A stretch of DNA of 64,000 nt from Anaerofilum sp. An201 (lineage in GTDB: Bacteria > Bacillota > Clostridia > Oscillospirales > Ruminococcaceae), in contig NZ_NFJT01000002.1 of assembly GCF_002160015.1 (NCBI RefSeq), positions 1-64,000 on the forward strand, in the 5' to 3' direction. How positions within the stretch are numbered: the stretch's first letter is position 1; the number at the start of each line of letters is the position of its first letter. The notes below the pieces were generated by a model. That model saw nothing but the letters and a program-made list of their open reading frames with translations, ran no database searches and had not been told where the DNA came from. This document shows positions 1-7,919 of this stretch, piece after piece. The position numbers and the translations under genes were made by a program.

Positions 1-72
1 CCTTTTGGTGACAAACTTTTTTACAATTTGTTCCCCAAAATACTGCACAGAACCACTTTTCCACAGAAAACG

Positions 73-107
73 GGGCTGTTGCTCCACTTTCGTTTTGCAA
101 CAGCCCC
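73..107 (-). terminator. Terminator-like hairpin after the DUF5684-like gene
   Basis: An 11-bp perfect inverted repeat (GGGGCTGTTGC paired with GCAACAGCCCC) lies just past the stop codon at 122. In the minus direction it is followed by only a short T-rich stretch (GTTTTC), so it is a plausible but weak intrinsic terminator. The remaining bases 1-72 show no gene I can support. Confidence 0.55.
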
Positions 108-121
108 TTACTTTGCGTGAT

Positions 122-637
122 TCAGTTGTCAAAATGGGTGTTGTCCATGCGACCCTGGACCTTTTCGCGGACCTCCTGATAGGAGAATCCGTCCCGAGGC
201 ACACCCAGATATCGGGCGCCAGAAAAGGCCAGAATGCAGATAAACAGCCAGGGCAGTAGAATAAGGCCGACCGCAAAGCCGAGCCCTTTTCCAAATGCTA
301 CGGACAGTTTGTAGCTGGTGATGCAGGAGAACACAAGCGACAGCAGGCTGAGGAATCCGCCGAACCAATCCCCGATTGTCAGGGCGCCGAAGAAGCTCAG
401 CAGCAATGGTGCGAGGAAAACCCAACCGTTGCCCCAGGTGATTTTGTGCAACAGATACGAGTTGAAGAACGGAATGATTGCTCCCCAAGCAGGCTCCCCA
501 GCTTTTGAAAACACTCGCCAGTGTCCGATGATGGAGAGGATTCCGAACAGCAAGGATGCGATGAGCACCACCATGATAATGCTGATATAAGCACCGAGAA
601 TCGTAGAAAGAATTTCAGTAGATGTGTAGTAATTCAT
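122..637 (-). CDS. DUF5684-like integral membrane protein
   Basis: This 171-residue protein is very hydrophobic, with about four membrane segments. It carries the signature of the DUF5684 family: a VFSKAGEPAWGAIIPFFNSY block near residues 42-61, then an AFGKG...GLILLP block near residues 114-127. The function of the family is unknown; members often sit beside signal peptidases and envelope genes. It is the last gene of a short operon behind the 20-residue peptide at 661-723 and the CCCCGAAAA promoter at 761-788. It starts at an ATG 15 bases behind a GAGGA motif and is followed by a hairpin terminator. The family call comes from remembered motif pattern, not a search. Confidence 0.75.
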   Translation of the reverse strand: MNYYTSTEILSTILGAYISIIMVVLIASLLFGILSIIGHWRVFSKAGEPAWGAIIPFFNSYLLHKITWGNGWVFLAPLLLSFFGALTIGDWFGGFLSLLSLVFSCITSYKLSVAFGKGLGFAVGLILLPWLFICILAFSGARYLGVPRDGFSYQEVREKVQGRMDNTHFDN

Positions 638-660
638 GATTTTTCCTCCTCGTTTTTTTG

Positions 661-723
661 TTAGCTGATGTCGGCTTTCAAAGCGGCCAGTTCATCTTCC
701 ACACCAGTATCCGCCGGGGCCAT
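661..723 (-). CDS. 20-residue small acidic peptide
   Basis: This short reading frame (MAPADTGVEDELAALKADIS) has an AGGAG ribosome binding site nine bases before its ATG. It is the first frame after the CCCCGAAAA promoter at 761-788, with the DUF5684-like gene following 23 bases later. The acidic, helix-prone composition resembles many small proteins of this element. It may be a real microprotein or a leader that sets translation of the membrane-protein gene. No family is recognisable. Confidence 0.5.
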   Translation of the reverse strand: MAPADTGVEDELAALKADIS

Positions 724-760
724 ACAGAATTTCTCCTTGTATAAAGTTTTTGATGTTTTC

Positions 761-788
761 AGTGTATGAACTTTTCGGGTAAAATCAA
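761..788 (-). promoter_or_regulatory. CCCCGAAAA-box promoter 1 (variant ACCCGAAAA)
   Basis: Minus-strand -35 TTGATT (783-788), box ACCCGAAAA (772-780), -10 TACACT (761-766), with a 16-base spacer. It drives the 20-residue peptide and the DUF5684-like gene. No leader hairpin follows this copy. Confidence 0.7.
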
Positions 789-793
789 GAGCG

Positions 794-828
794 CAAAAAA
801 AGCCCCCATTCCCGAAGGAATGAGGGCA
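794..828 (-). terminator. Intrinsic terminator after the gene at 916-1494
   Basis: The stem GCCCTCATTCC/GGGAATGGGGGC with a TTC loop is followed by seven T on the minus strand. It ends the long operon that begins at promoter 2 near 5.9 kb. It lies immediately upstream of the -35 of promoter 1. Confidence 0.85.
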
Positions 829-915
829 GATTTTTTCGATAGTGTCAATGAGTTCCCGCTATCCAATTTCGACAAACTCGTTGAGCGTGCCGTATTCCTG
901 CTTCCCGCGCAGCTG

Positions 916-1494
916 TCATGCCTCCTCAAAAATGACGGCGTCAGACCCATCCATATAGATGGGGGCAATTTTCCAATCCACATTGCTATTTTCCGGGCCG
1001 GCATTATTTGCCCACGCGGACATTTTTCCAAACCCGCACTCACCGGCCGGCTCATTCTCGTTGATGAACGCATACAGCTCTTCGGATGTGCAGTGTACGG
1101 CGTCGGCCATTTTGAGCCACATAGCGTGGTTTGCATCCTTCAGAGTATCGTAATACCCCACAACGCTCATCTCACGCTCATGGGCCGAAAGAAGCTGGTA
1201 TTTGATGATACCGCAGTTCTCGATTTTCCAGCCGTCCTTGCCGCCTTTTTCGTCAGCCATATACCGCTCCAGGCGAACACCCGAATCCTGGCCGTCCATA
1301 CAGTCTCCAAAAATGGAGTACCCGCTACATGATGGCGAAGCAAACGCCTTATTGTTTGATGTGAACAGATATGTGCGTTCGAGCTGGGTATAGGCTTTTA
1401 AGAAGCTGCCCGGGGTGAACGTCACAAACGCATCGACGACTCGCTTTTCTTTTGCTGCTTTGCGCAGAATTTTTTTAAGCTCTTGGTATTTCAC
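916..1494 (-). CDS. Hypothetical protein, possibly shortened by a nonsense codon
   Basis: This is a 192-residue protein of unknown function, with several Cys and aromatic residues and no signal peptide or membrane segment. Its first residues (MKYQELKKILRKA) resemble those of the protein at 9602-10033 (VKYQDLNLRKIRED), so the two may share a short N-terminal module. The ATG overlaps the stop of the upstream gene by four bases (ATGA), a sign of translational coupling. If the TGA at 916-918 were read through, the frame would continue for 18 protein-like residues (QLRGKQEYGTLNEFVEIG) to a TAG at 859-861. The annotated end may therefore be a recent nonsense mutation. Confidence 0.75.
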   Translation of the reverse strand: MKYQELKKILRKAAKEKRVVDAFVTFTPGSFLKAYTQLERTYLFTSNNKAFASPSCSGYSIFGDCMDGQDSGVRLERYMADEKGGKDGWKIENCGIIKYQLLSAHEREMSVVGYYDTLKDANHAMWLKMADAVHCTSEELYAFINENEPAGECGFGKMSAWANNAGPENSNVDWKIAPIYMDGSDAVIFEEA

Positions 1495-1766
1495 AGTTCA
1501 TCTTCCTCCCCTGCAAGAAGGGCCATAATGGCTCTTCCAGCATAACAGTCTGGAGTTCTTATGATATCGAGTACGACATCGGGCTCTCCCCCGAAATCAT
1601 ATTCAATATACTTTCCTTCATGTTCCCGCAGAATCGCGGCATTTTCTTCGGAGAATTTCTTCAGATTGTCTTCGGGGAGCAAAACAGGCGACTCCCCATC
1701 GTCATCGCAAAGATACTTTCTCAGAATCTCCCAATGTTCCTTCGGAACAATCTTCAGTGTAGCCAT
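1491..1766 (-). CDS. Small acidic hypothetical protein
   Basis: This 91-residue acidic protein (MATLKIVPKEHWEILRKYL...) has no membrane segment and no motif I recognise. It has a GGAGA ribosome binding site before the ATG and overlaps the downstream gene by four bases. Gene spacing places it inside the operon that begins at promoter 2. Its acidic character matches the small soluble proteins common in this accessory region. Function unknown. Confidence 0.75.
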   Translation of the reverse strand: MATLKIVPKEHWEILRKYLCDDDGESPVLLPEDNLKKFSEENAAILREHEGKYIEYDFGGEPDVVLDIIRTPDCYAGRAIMALLAGEEDEL

Positions 1767-1787
1767 TCAATTCTCTCCTTTTTGTTA

Positions 1788-2111
1788 TCAGATAGTTTTG
1801 ATATCCACAATTCTCTTTCCATAAAAATCTGGTCCATCATCCATTGAAACGGCGATAGACGTCCGTGAGACAGCATATATCCCACAGACGACCTGACCTG
1901 TCGAAAACTGGACGATGGCAAATGACTCCCGGCGCCCAGGAGAAGGATAAGTGTACCCCTTCCCAACAACGACGCCAACAGCATGTCCAATCGGGTATTT
2001 CTCGACCGATTCCGGCCGATTTGCAGTCCGCAGCTTTTTCTGAAACGCATCCATACCGCCGATTTTACTCAAATCGAACCGGACACGGACGGTATCTCCG
2101 ATATTTACCAT
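1788..2111 (-). CDS. Hypothetical protein with SH3/KOW-like beta pattern
   Basis: This is a 107-residue protein. It starts MVNIGDTVRVRFDL and has alternating hydrophobic strands (GHAVGVVVGKGY, SFAIVQFSTGQVVCGIY), which suggests a small beta-barrel of the SH3 or KOW kind. That is a structural guess from the pattern only. An AGGAGG site precedes the ATG. It sits between two unknown genes of the same operon. Confidence 0.7.
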   Translation of the reverse strand: MVNIGDTVRVRFDLSKIGGMDAFQKKLRTANRPESVEKYPIGHAVGVVVGKGYTYPSPGRRESFAIVQFSTGQVVCGIYAVSRTSIAVSMDDGPDFYGKRIVDIKTI

Positions 2112-2132
2112 ATTTCCCTCCTGCTTTGCGGC

Positions 2133-2825
2133 TTAGAGTTCACTGAGCTTTTCAGCGAGCGCATCCAGCATGGCCTGAATTTCCTTGGCATCGTCCACCA
2201 GGGTTACTGCATCGGGAACGCCAGAAACGCGCCCACGGGCTTCCAACCACATGGCAACATGCTCGGAAATATCGAAATCGTTGGCGTATTCCTGCACCTG
2301 ACGAATCAGGTCGTCAGACGATACGCTGAACGAGAAGTCTTCCCCGGCGGGACTTTCCTGAGAGAAGCGCAGAGAGCCATCGCCTTCGTCTTCGATATTC
2401 CAACAGAGCTCTTCGGCAACATTTTCTACACGCTTCCGCAGCAGAGATGAGTCTTCATCAAGGAATTCTTGAATCGCGGACGCAATCCGTTGATTTCCGG
2501 CTTCACAGCAGGAATCGTCTACCATACGCCAATCTACACAGTCATGCGCAATGGTTTCCGCTGTCTTTTCGAGGTCAGCATCGCTCAGACAAGAAATCTC
2601 ATCCTCGAAATCCATGCGCATCCGGTCCAAAACATCTTGTTTGGCATCCCATACCGTCCACGCCTCATAGGAATTCAGGTCCGCCATGCAGGCATCTTCC
2701 AAATCCTGGCGTTCCAGGAGCAGCATCTTCAGGTCAATGAGAACTTGGCGTTCCTCGGAAGAAAGTGAGGCGGAATCCAGTTTGGACAAAAGGGACAGTG
2801 CATTTTTTCGATTGATATTTTTCAT
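2133..2825 (-). CDS. Paralogous family A, member 1 (hypothetical)
   Basis: This 230-residue acidic, mostly helical protein opens with MKNINRKNALSLLSKLD. It is clearly related to its neighbour at 2894-3604 (MYSINRKDALALLSRLD). Shared blocks include a 'LADLNxxxAxxVWxxKQDVLxxxR' pattern near residues 46-70 and a 'FDIxxxxxxWLExR' pattern near the C-terminus. It is more distantly related to 7920-8297 (MNSIQKNSLLNILAAAQ). A strong GGAGG site precedes the ATG by seven bases. The family is unknown to me; tandem duplication is the likely origin of this pair. Confidence 0.8.
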   Translation of the reverse strand: MKNINRKNALSLLSKLDSASLSSEERQVLIDLKMLLLERQDLEDACMADLNSYEAWTVWDAKQDVLDRMRMDFEDEISCLSDADLEKTAETIAHDCVDWRMVDDSCCEAGNQRIASAIQEFLDEDSSLLRKRVENVAEELCWNIEDEGDGSLRFSQESPAGEDFSFSVSSDDLIRQVQEYANDFDISEHVAMWLEARGRVSGVPDAVTLVDDAKEIQAMLDALAEKLSEL

Positions 2826-2893
2826 GGTTAATCCTCCATATTCTCTGGTATGTATCGCGGCGGGCCTTGTTTGAGACCCGCCGCAGTTCGTAA

Positions 2894-3604
2894 TTAAGAT
2901 TCTTCTGTGTCGCGCAGCTTGTTCAGTTCGGTTGCCAGCTCAGCCAGCGCACACTGGACTTTTTGGGCCTGGCGCACCATTTCGACAGGACTCTTTCCAG
3001 CATAGGCCGGGCTTTTTGCCGACAGGCGCTTTTCGAGATAGTTCGCGATGTCAAATTCACTTGCCGACTCGTTGATGTTGTCAATGTAGTCGGGGCAGAC
3101 CAGGTACAGGCCAAACTCGTCGCCATCCAGGTCATTGCGCGAAACAAAAACATCCATATCTTCATCGGGTTCGCATTTCCAGCCGGCAGTCTCGCATACG
3201 GAAATCACCCGGTCAAACAGCAACTCGTCACGATGATTGCAGATATATTCGCTAATTTTCTTCAGGATGACATCGTTTCCAGCAATATCACTTTCACGTT
3301 TCACATCGAGCCAGGAAACGGTCTTAGTGATTTTCTCCACAATCATATTGAGCTTTTCTTCGGAGAGGCCGGCAATATCATGCGAGTTGGTGTTCCGGAG
3401 CAATTCCAGGACATCTTGTTTCCCCTTCCATACCGAACACGCATCAAAGCCGTTCAGGTCGGCCAGACAGGTCTCAATGGGTTCTTTCCGTTCCTGAAAA
3501 AGCCGTTCCAGGTCAAGAAGAGCATTTTGCTCATTCTCAGGAAGAACGTCGAAATCCAGTCGGGACAGAAGGGCCAGAGCGTCTTTTCGATTGATACTGT
3601 ACAT
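2894..3604 (-). CDS. Paralogous family A, member 2 (hypothetical)
   Basis: This 236-residue acidic protein is the tandem paralogue of the gene at 2133-2825. The conserved N-terminal NRKDALALLSRLD block and VWKGKQDVLELLR block are both present. I chose the ATG at 3604 because GGGAG lies nine bases before it. The longer open frame upstream has no such site and would run into the preceding gene. There is no membrane segment or catalytic signature. Confidence 0.8.
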   Translation of the reverse strand: MYSINRKDALALLSRLDFDVLPENEQNALLDLERLFQERKEPIETCLADLNGFDACSVWKGKQDVLELLRNTNSHDIAGLSEEKLNMIVEKITKTVSWLDVKRESDIAGNDVILKKISEYICNHRDELLFDRVISVCETAGWKCEPDEDMDVFVSRNDLDGDEFGLYLVCPDYIDNINESASEFDIANYLEKRLSAKSPAYAGKSPVEMVRQAQKVQCALAELATELNKLRDTEES

Positions 3605-3626
3605 ATTCTTTTTCTCCCATTTCATT

Positions 3627-3980
3627 TTAGTGACATCCACCACTTACGTTGTGGCAACCATCCGTATTTCCAATCCATCCGCTGGTGATTTGTGCGTTCG
3701 GATATAGAACGCGCGTCATACCAGTGCGTTGAGAAGTATCATTGACGGCTGCCCGAAGCGGGTTTACACGCCCACATGTGAGCTTGAGCCGAATTTTCAT
3801 CGGACTCGTTATAATAGACGTCAGCACCACAGAAGAGCCTCTGGCAAAATCCTTCAAATCGACTTCACAGCCGTTTGTGTATGGGTCTGCCGGCAGACCT
3901 TCAAAGATGGTGTAGGCATCCACAAACTCATCCGGGCTGTTCTGCAATTCTGCAAAACGCAGTTCGTCGGCATGAAGAAA
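3627..3980 (-). pseudogene. Hypothetical protein, probable frameshift at its start
   Basis: The readable part runs from about EIKFLHADELRFAELQNS to the stop at 3627 and looks like a normal soluble protein. The only well-placed start is an ATG near 3993, behind an AAGGAAGG site, and it is out of frame by one base. A single-base insertion just after that ATG would explain this. Alternatively translation begins at a TTG at 3947, giving 106 residues. No family is recognised. Confidence 0.45.
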
Positions 3981-4020
3981 CTTGATTTCTCATAAATATT
4001 TTCCTTCCTTATGTAACTTT

Positions 4021-4323
4021 TTACTGGCGAACCCACTCAGCCAGCGGCAGCGCCTCTTCACTAAAGTCGATTCCCTTTTTACACTTCAATGTTTCAACAA
4101 GAAATTTTTGCCCCTCAAGGTCCGACATCAGTTCTTTTGCACAATCGTGCATATTTTCTTCGTACCAACCTTCCGGCGCTTTTATTCCAGCTTCACGATA
4201 CACTAATATGCAGTTTGGGTCACGAGGAGATAGCTGAATTAAACCAGCCTGCACACACTTGTGCAGTAGCCGAAAGCAGTTATAAAAATTCAACCCATCA
4301 GGGGATTTATTTGTTTGGGACAT
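4021..4323 (-). CDS. Hypothetical protein
   Basis: This 100-residue protein starts MSQTNKSPDGLNFYNC. It carries a WYEEN...DCAKELM stretch and two Cys in the N-terminal half. The ATG at 4323 has an AAGGAGGG site six bases upstream. An upstream in-frame ATG at 4404 would place the terminator hairpin at 4336-4376 inside the coding frame, so I reject it. Function unknown. Confidence 0.7.
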   Translation of the reverse strand: MSQTNKSPDGLNFYNCFRLLHKCVQAGLIQLSPRDPNCILVYREAGIKAPEGWYEENMHDCAKELMSDLEGQKFLVETLKCKKGIDFSEEALPLAEWVRQ

Positions 4324-4335
4324 AAAGCCCTCCTT

Positions 4336-4376
4336 AAAAACTGTGGAAGACTCTTGTGAGAGTCTTCCACAGTTTT
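4336..4376 (-). terminator. Intrinsic terminator after the HD-domain gene
   Basis: A 14-bp stem (CTGTGGAAGACTCT with its complement, CACA loop) is followed by TTTTT on the minus strand. It lies between the HD-domain gene and the gene at 4021-4323. Downstream genes therefore rely on read-through or on a promoter I cannot see. Confidence 0.85.
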
Positions 4377-4407
4377 CGAAATCTTTATTGATGATTTTGA
4401 CCACATC

Positions 4408-4983
4408 TCAAACTTTGTCGATATAGGTCGCCATCTCGTCGGCCGCATGGAGCATCCAAGCGAGCGGATAGGTTTCATATGCCTTGGAGACAGACGACAT
4501 ATCCTTCTGGTCGGCGAAACCCATGTGGCAGTTGATGGCCACAGCCTCCTCATCGGTCAGCTTCAGGAATTTCTGAACCAGGTATACGCTTTTAGAGCCA
4601 TGCCCGCCAAAGGGGAATGCTTCCTCGACCGTGAAGGTCGGTACGCGCTCCCAGCGGCCGGTAGCATCATCCTTGACATTACGATAGCCCGGCTTGTAAA
4701 ACTGACATTTGCACAGGTCATGGCACAGGGCCACAATAGCCAGGGTCTCATCGGAATACCCAGGGATTTCCGTCGCCAAGGCGTTCGCCATCAGCTTCAG
4801 ACGGTGAAACACACGGACGCTGTGCTCACACAGGCCGCCGGCATAGGAGCCGTGAAAGCGGGTAGAGGCCGGAGCAGCAAAGAAGTCCGTATCCTCAATC
4901 CACCACAGCAGCTCATCGGAGCCAGCGCGGGTGATGTTTTCACGGAAGATTTTCAGAAATTCGTCTTTGAAATTGGAAACCAT
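4408..4983 (-). CDS. HD-domain protein (predicted phosphohydrolase fold)
   Basis: This 191-residue protein carries an HD-superfamily pattern. A first His is in GGLCEHSVRV near residue 50, the HD pair is in ALCHDLCK near residue 80, and further His/Asp lie in FGGHGSKSVYL and LHAADEMATY. Such proteins usually hydrolyse phosphoesters of nucleotides using bound metals; the substrate cannot be told here. The ATG at 4983 has AAGGAGAG upstream; the longer frame does not. A second HD protein lies at 58946-59527. It is followed by a strong terminator. Confidence 0.8.
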   Translation of the reverse strand: MVSNFKDEFLKIFRENITRAGSDELLWWIEDTDFFAAPASTRFHGSYAGGLCEHSVRVFHRLKLMANALATEIPGYSDETLAIVALCHDLCKCQFYKPGYRNVKDDATGRWERVPTFTVEEAFPFGGHGSKSVYLVQKFLKLTDEEAVAINCHMGFADQKDMSSVSKAYETYPLAWMLHAADEMATYIDKV

Positions 4984-5044
4984 TTTTATCTCTCCTTTTT
5001 TATAAACTGGATATATACTCGGTATTTCATCATAGGGGCGCTCC

Positions 5045-5308
5045 TCAGATGAAGGGCAGCGGATGCTTGTCGGCAATCGCTGCGATTTCCTTTGCCAGTT
5101 GTACAGCAGCTTCGTTGCGGGCGTCCGGAGTGACTTCCGCCATCTCGCGGGCCATAGCCACGAACAGGCGCATCACCGACTGCTGCAGGGTCTTGTGCCC
5201 ACGGCAGATGGTTACAGCAAATGTTTTTTCGTCCACGCCGAATGCGTTTACAAATTCGAGCAAGCTCTCAGCCTGCTCTTTTGCGAGATTTTTCCGAGAA
5301 TTCTCCAT
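5045..5308 (-). CDS. Hypothetical helical protein
   Basis: This protein of about 87 residues is almost entirely helical by composition (MENSRKNLAKEQAESLLEFVNAF...). It has no Cys-rich or catalytic motif apart from a single ICRGH segment. AAGGAGG lies nine bases before the ATG; a GTG immediately upstream is also possible. It is the second gene after promoter 2. Function unknown. Confidence 0.7.
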   Translation of the reverse strand: MENSRKNLAKEQAESLLEFVNAFGVDEKTFAVTICRGHKTLQQSVMRLFVAMAREMAEVTPDARNEAAVQLAKEIAAIADKHPLPFI

Positions 5309-5418
5309 CACGAATAGCCTCCTTATTTTTTGGTAATGAAATGTCAGAACTTGATGGTCAGCTGATGGCTGTGCGGCAAGTCTTCCGGGGTTACGGAAAG
5401 AATGCGAAATGGTCGCCT

Positions 5419-5802
5419 TCAGCTTCTCAGCGTTTTTTCGACCAGATTGGCGTATTCCATCATCGGGCAGAACTGATTCCAGCCGCCGGTGAAGTCTCTC
5501 GGTCCAGCAGCAGTGCGGACAAGAACATTGCCCATAAAACCGCCTTCACAGAGGTCCATCGGGCGCTCGCCGCGAGGAACCGAAAAGCTGAAATACGCAT
5601 ATTTTCCACCTTTTTCGATGAATCCGGACACATCATAGTGACCAGCCGAAAAGGAAACGAGTTCGGCGCCCAACTCTTTGGCAACCGTTTTGGCGGTGGA
5701 GCGGAAATCGCGAGCAAACATTCTGAACTGCTGGCTTACAACGCCGCCGTCGTCCTGAACACTCTGCCCGTTCCATTTTTTGACAAAAGATTTGATAGTC
5801 AT
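5419..5802 (-). CDS. Hypothetical protein, first gene of the promoter-2 operon
   Basis: This 127-residue protein opens MTIKSFVKKWNGQSV, a motif that suggests a small N-terminal interaction segment. Its core is rich in aromatic strands (SAGHYDVSGFIEKGGKYAYFSF). The ATG at 5802 follows an AAGGAGA site; the in-frame ATG at 5844 lies inside the leader hairpin region. It is the first gene behind a CCCCGAAAA promoter and a type-1 leader hairpin. Function unknown. Confidence 0.75.
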   Translation of the reverse strand: MTIKSFVKKWNGQSVQDDGGVVSQQFRMFARDFRSTAKTVAKELGAELVSFSAGHYDVSGFIEKGGKYAYFSFSVPRGERPMDLCEGGFMGNVLVRTAAGPRDFTGGWNQFCPMMEYANLVEKTLRS

Positions 5803-5842
5803 GTCTTTTCTCCTTTTTTCAAAATTTCCAGATGATATGTAC

Positions 5843-5904
5843 ACAAAGAAAAACGCAGATACTGCATCACTTCCGTGACACAGTATCTGCGTTCTATTCT
5901 TTGA
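5843..5904 (-). promoter_or_regulatory. Type-1 leader hairpin, copy A
   Basis: In the RNA sense, CAAAGAA and TTCTTTG form the base and ACGCAGATACTG pairs perfectly with CAGTATCTGCGT. A UCAC-GGAA-GUGA apical stem with a GNRA tetraloop tops it. Relative to other copies, two stem pairs change from G-C to A-U with pairing kept. It lies between promoter 2 and the gene at 5419-5802. Confidence 0.8.
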
Positions 5905-5911
5905 TGGAAAT

Positions 5912-5945
5912 ATTATATGCTACTTTTCGGGGCAAGCGTTAGCGG
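5912..5945 (-). promoter_or_regulatory. CCCCGAAAA-box promoter 2
   Basis: The box CCCCGAAAA (5924-5932) lies six bases upstream of a perfect TATAAT (5912-5917). No good -35 hexamer is present, which fits a promoter needing an activator. It heads the ten-gene operon running to the terminator at 794-828. Confidence 0.75.
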
Positions 5946-5998
5946 ACAGAAAACGAGAGCCCATTCTCCCCTATTACCTACACAATTGGATGAGCCCA

Positions 5999-7225
5999 TC
6001 ATGCCTCGCTTTCCAGAAGCCAATCCACCAAGTTTTTCACTCGGATTCCGTTGTAGTTCCCCAAAACGAGAACATCGGTGGTAAGCACCATCTTTTCGTA
6101 ATTGTCCCGAATGCTTTCAAGCGGCCGCATTTCCCGCTCAAAAGTCTCCTTCGCAGACATATCGGCTGTTACTTGAAAATACTTGTACTCGCCGTTTTTT
6201 TCGGCCACGAAATCGACCTCAGCATTTCCTTGCCTGCCAATGTTGACCTTGTATCCGCGACGAACAAGCTCAAAAAAGACGATGTTTTCCAGAGAGAATC
6301 CGAAATCATAGGCTTTACGGGGAAGTATGTGATTCCGAAGCCCAAGGTCTACGATATACAGTTTGCGGCTGGCCTTCAGAAGTTGCTTACCCGCAACGTC
6401 GATTCTCTCGGCTGGATAAAAAACGTAGGATTCTGTGAGGGCTTCCACATAATTGCTCACAGTATTGGGCGAGACCTTTCTGCCAGCCGATGTGAGATAG
6501 CTCGCCACATTTCGAATGGATACCGGACTTCCAACAACACTGGAAAGGTATCTGGCGATGGTTTTTAGGAGCGCAATATCGGTAATTCTTCTTTTATCCG
6601 GGCTGCTTTCCTTCCGGGCTTGTCGGTCCTCGATGTCCTTCACAATGACCGTGTTGTAGATGCCTTCCAGATATGTTTCCACCTTCTCAGCCGTCCGGCT
6701 CATCGCCGCAACATATGGCATTCCGCCGTATCGCAGGTATTCAGCAAAGCCCTGCATTTTTTCCTGCCCGGTGATTTCGAGAAACTCTCGAAAAGATAAC
6801 GGCAGCATTTTGATTTCAACGTACCGCCCAGTGAGCAAGGTCGCTAAGTCACCGGATAGCATATAGGCGTTGGAGCCTGTGATGTACAAATCCACCCCAG
6901 GCTTCACATACAGACTATCGACAGCTTTTTCGAAATCTGGAACTTTCTGGATTTCGTCAAGAAAAATGTATGTGGTCTTTCCGGGAACGAGCCGCTCCTT
7001 CAAATGGGCATAGAGTTTTTTGTAGTCCAACAGCGCTTCGTATTCCAGCTCTTCGAAATTGATAGACACAATCTGCTCCTCGGCGACCCCATTCTTGGAA
7101 AGCCATGTGCGATATTGGGATAGCAGGGTCGATTTTCCGCATCGCCGGATTCCTGTTACGACTTTGATGACCTGCTCGTCTTTCCAGCGAATCAGCGATT
7201 TCAGATATTCTTTCCGTTCGACCAC
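5999..7225 (-). CDS. AAA-family ATPase with DUF4143 C-terminal domain
   Basis: This 408-residue protein has an N-terminal P-loop (GIRRCGKSTLL, near residues 25-35) and a Walker B (TYIFLDEIQKV, near residues 87-97). A sensor-like LYITGSNAYML segment follows, and then the C-terminal DUF4143 region ending in a PD-(D/E)XK-like block (NAEVDFVAE...YKYFQVT). This is the common ATP-binding protein of the AAA_14/DUF4143 type, often mobile and of poorly known role. It starts at a GTG with GGAGG before it. Unlike its neighbours it has its own standard sigma-A promoter and no CCCCGAAAA box, so it looks like a separately acquired gene. Confidence 0.9.
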   Translation of the reverse strand: MVERKEYLKSLIRWKDEQVIKVVTGIRRCGKSTLLSQYRTWLSKNGVAEEQIVSINFEELEYEALLDYKKLYAHLKERLVPGKTTYIFLDEIQKVPDFEKAVDSLYVKPGVDLYITGSNAYMLSGDLATLLTGRYVEIKMLPLSFREFLEITGQEKMQGFAEYLRYGGMPYVAAMSRTAEKVETYLEGIYNTVIVKDIEDRQARKESSPDKRRITDIALLKTIARYLSSVVGSPVSIRNVASYLTSAGRKVSPNTVSNYVEALTESYVFYPAERIDVAGKQLLKASRKLYIVDLGLRNHILPRKAYDFGFSLENIVFFELVRRGYKVNIGRQGNAEVDFVAEKNGEYKYFQVTADMSAKETFEREMRPLESIRDNYEKMVLTTDVLVLGNYNGIRVKNLVDWLLESEA

Positions 7226-7249
7226 GATAATCGCCTCCTTTTCGTTCTT

Positions 7250-7278
7250 ATTATAGCATACAGAAGAGAAAATTTCAA
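7250..7278 (-). promoter_or_regulatory. Sigma-A type promoter of the DUF4143 ATPase gene
   Basis: TTGAAA (7273-7278) and TATAAT (7250-7255) are separated by exactly 17 bases on the minus strand, 25 bases before the GTG start. There is no CCCCGAAAA box here. Confidence 0.85.
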
Positions 7279-7318
7279 TTCGTGCTCAATTTTCGGAACA
7301 GTATTTACCGACAACAAA

Positions 7319-7350
7319 CAAAAAAGCGGTCTCCCAAAAAGGAGACCGCA
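7319..7350 (-). terminator. Intrinsic terminator after the gene at 7412-7888
   Basis: The GCGGTCTCC/GGGAGACCGC stem with a T-rich loop is followed by TTTTTTG on the minus strand. It closes the operon that begins at promoter 3 near 11.35 kb. Confidence 0.85.
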
Positions 7351-7411
7351 GATTATAGCCCATATGGTGGGCTGTACTCCGGCAGGATTGTTGAAGATTG
7401 GTTACAGAATA

Positions 7412-7888
7412 TCAGAACCAGTTGCTCAACGGATACCATGTGAATGGGTTTGCCTTCAAACAATCCGTTCGTTCTGAACCCACGAAGTCGCTCGTTTTCC
7501 CAACGAGCCACTGCTCTTTCCTCTCATCGAACAAATAAACATATTCGGCATTGGAGATATCGGCCAGATGTTGGATAAATTTTTTGTCTCCCGAAATGGA
7601 GAGGTCGGACAGCTCGTTAATTTCCAAGGGTTCGTTTCGGTCTCGATGATATGCGACCGTTACGAGCTCGTTCGGCATATCGAAGCTATGGGACATCCCC
7701 GGGTTAGGAGCGACAAGTTCCTTGAGGACGGATAGACCGCCCAGTTGGATAAGCTGTCTGGCTTTTTCTTTTGTGTCATAGTAGTCGTGCAGAATGGCAC
7801 CAGCACTGGACAGATATCCGTCCCAGTGCAAGTATATCGCACGGCATTTTGTGCCATCAGTGACAGCGATTGTTGCATGTGTACTCAT
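7412..7888 (-). CDS. Hypothetical protein of a mobile-element family
   Basis: This 158-residue protein starts MSTHATIAVTDGTKCRAIYLHWDGYLSSAG. This N-terminus recalls a family of unknown-function proteins common in phages and plasmids of gut Firmicutes (a small Ntn-like or immunity-like fold is possible, but this is a guess). The middle is a LIQLGGLSVLKELV helix and the end is Trp/Phe rich. It is the last gene of the promoter-3 operon, directly before a strong terminator. Confidence 0.7.
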   Translation of the reverse strand: MSTHATIAVTDGTKCRAIYLHWDGYLSSAGAILHDYYDTKEKARQLIQLGGLSVLKELVAPNPGMSHSFDMPNELVTVAYHRDRNEPLEINELSDLSISGDKKFIQHLADISNAEYVYLFDERKEQWLVGKTSDFVGSERTDCLKANPFTWYPLSNWF

Positions 7889-7919
7889 AGGGTTTTACTC
7901 TTTTTATATGTTCATTCTT

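Noticed and set aside
5-259. Plus-strand open frame at the left edge
   Set aside because: It crosses a hairpin terminator and the end of the DUF5684-like gene. It is a shadow frame.
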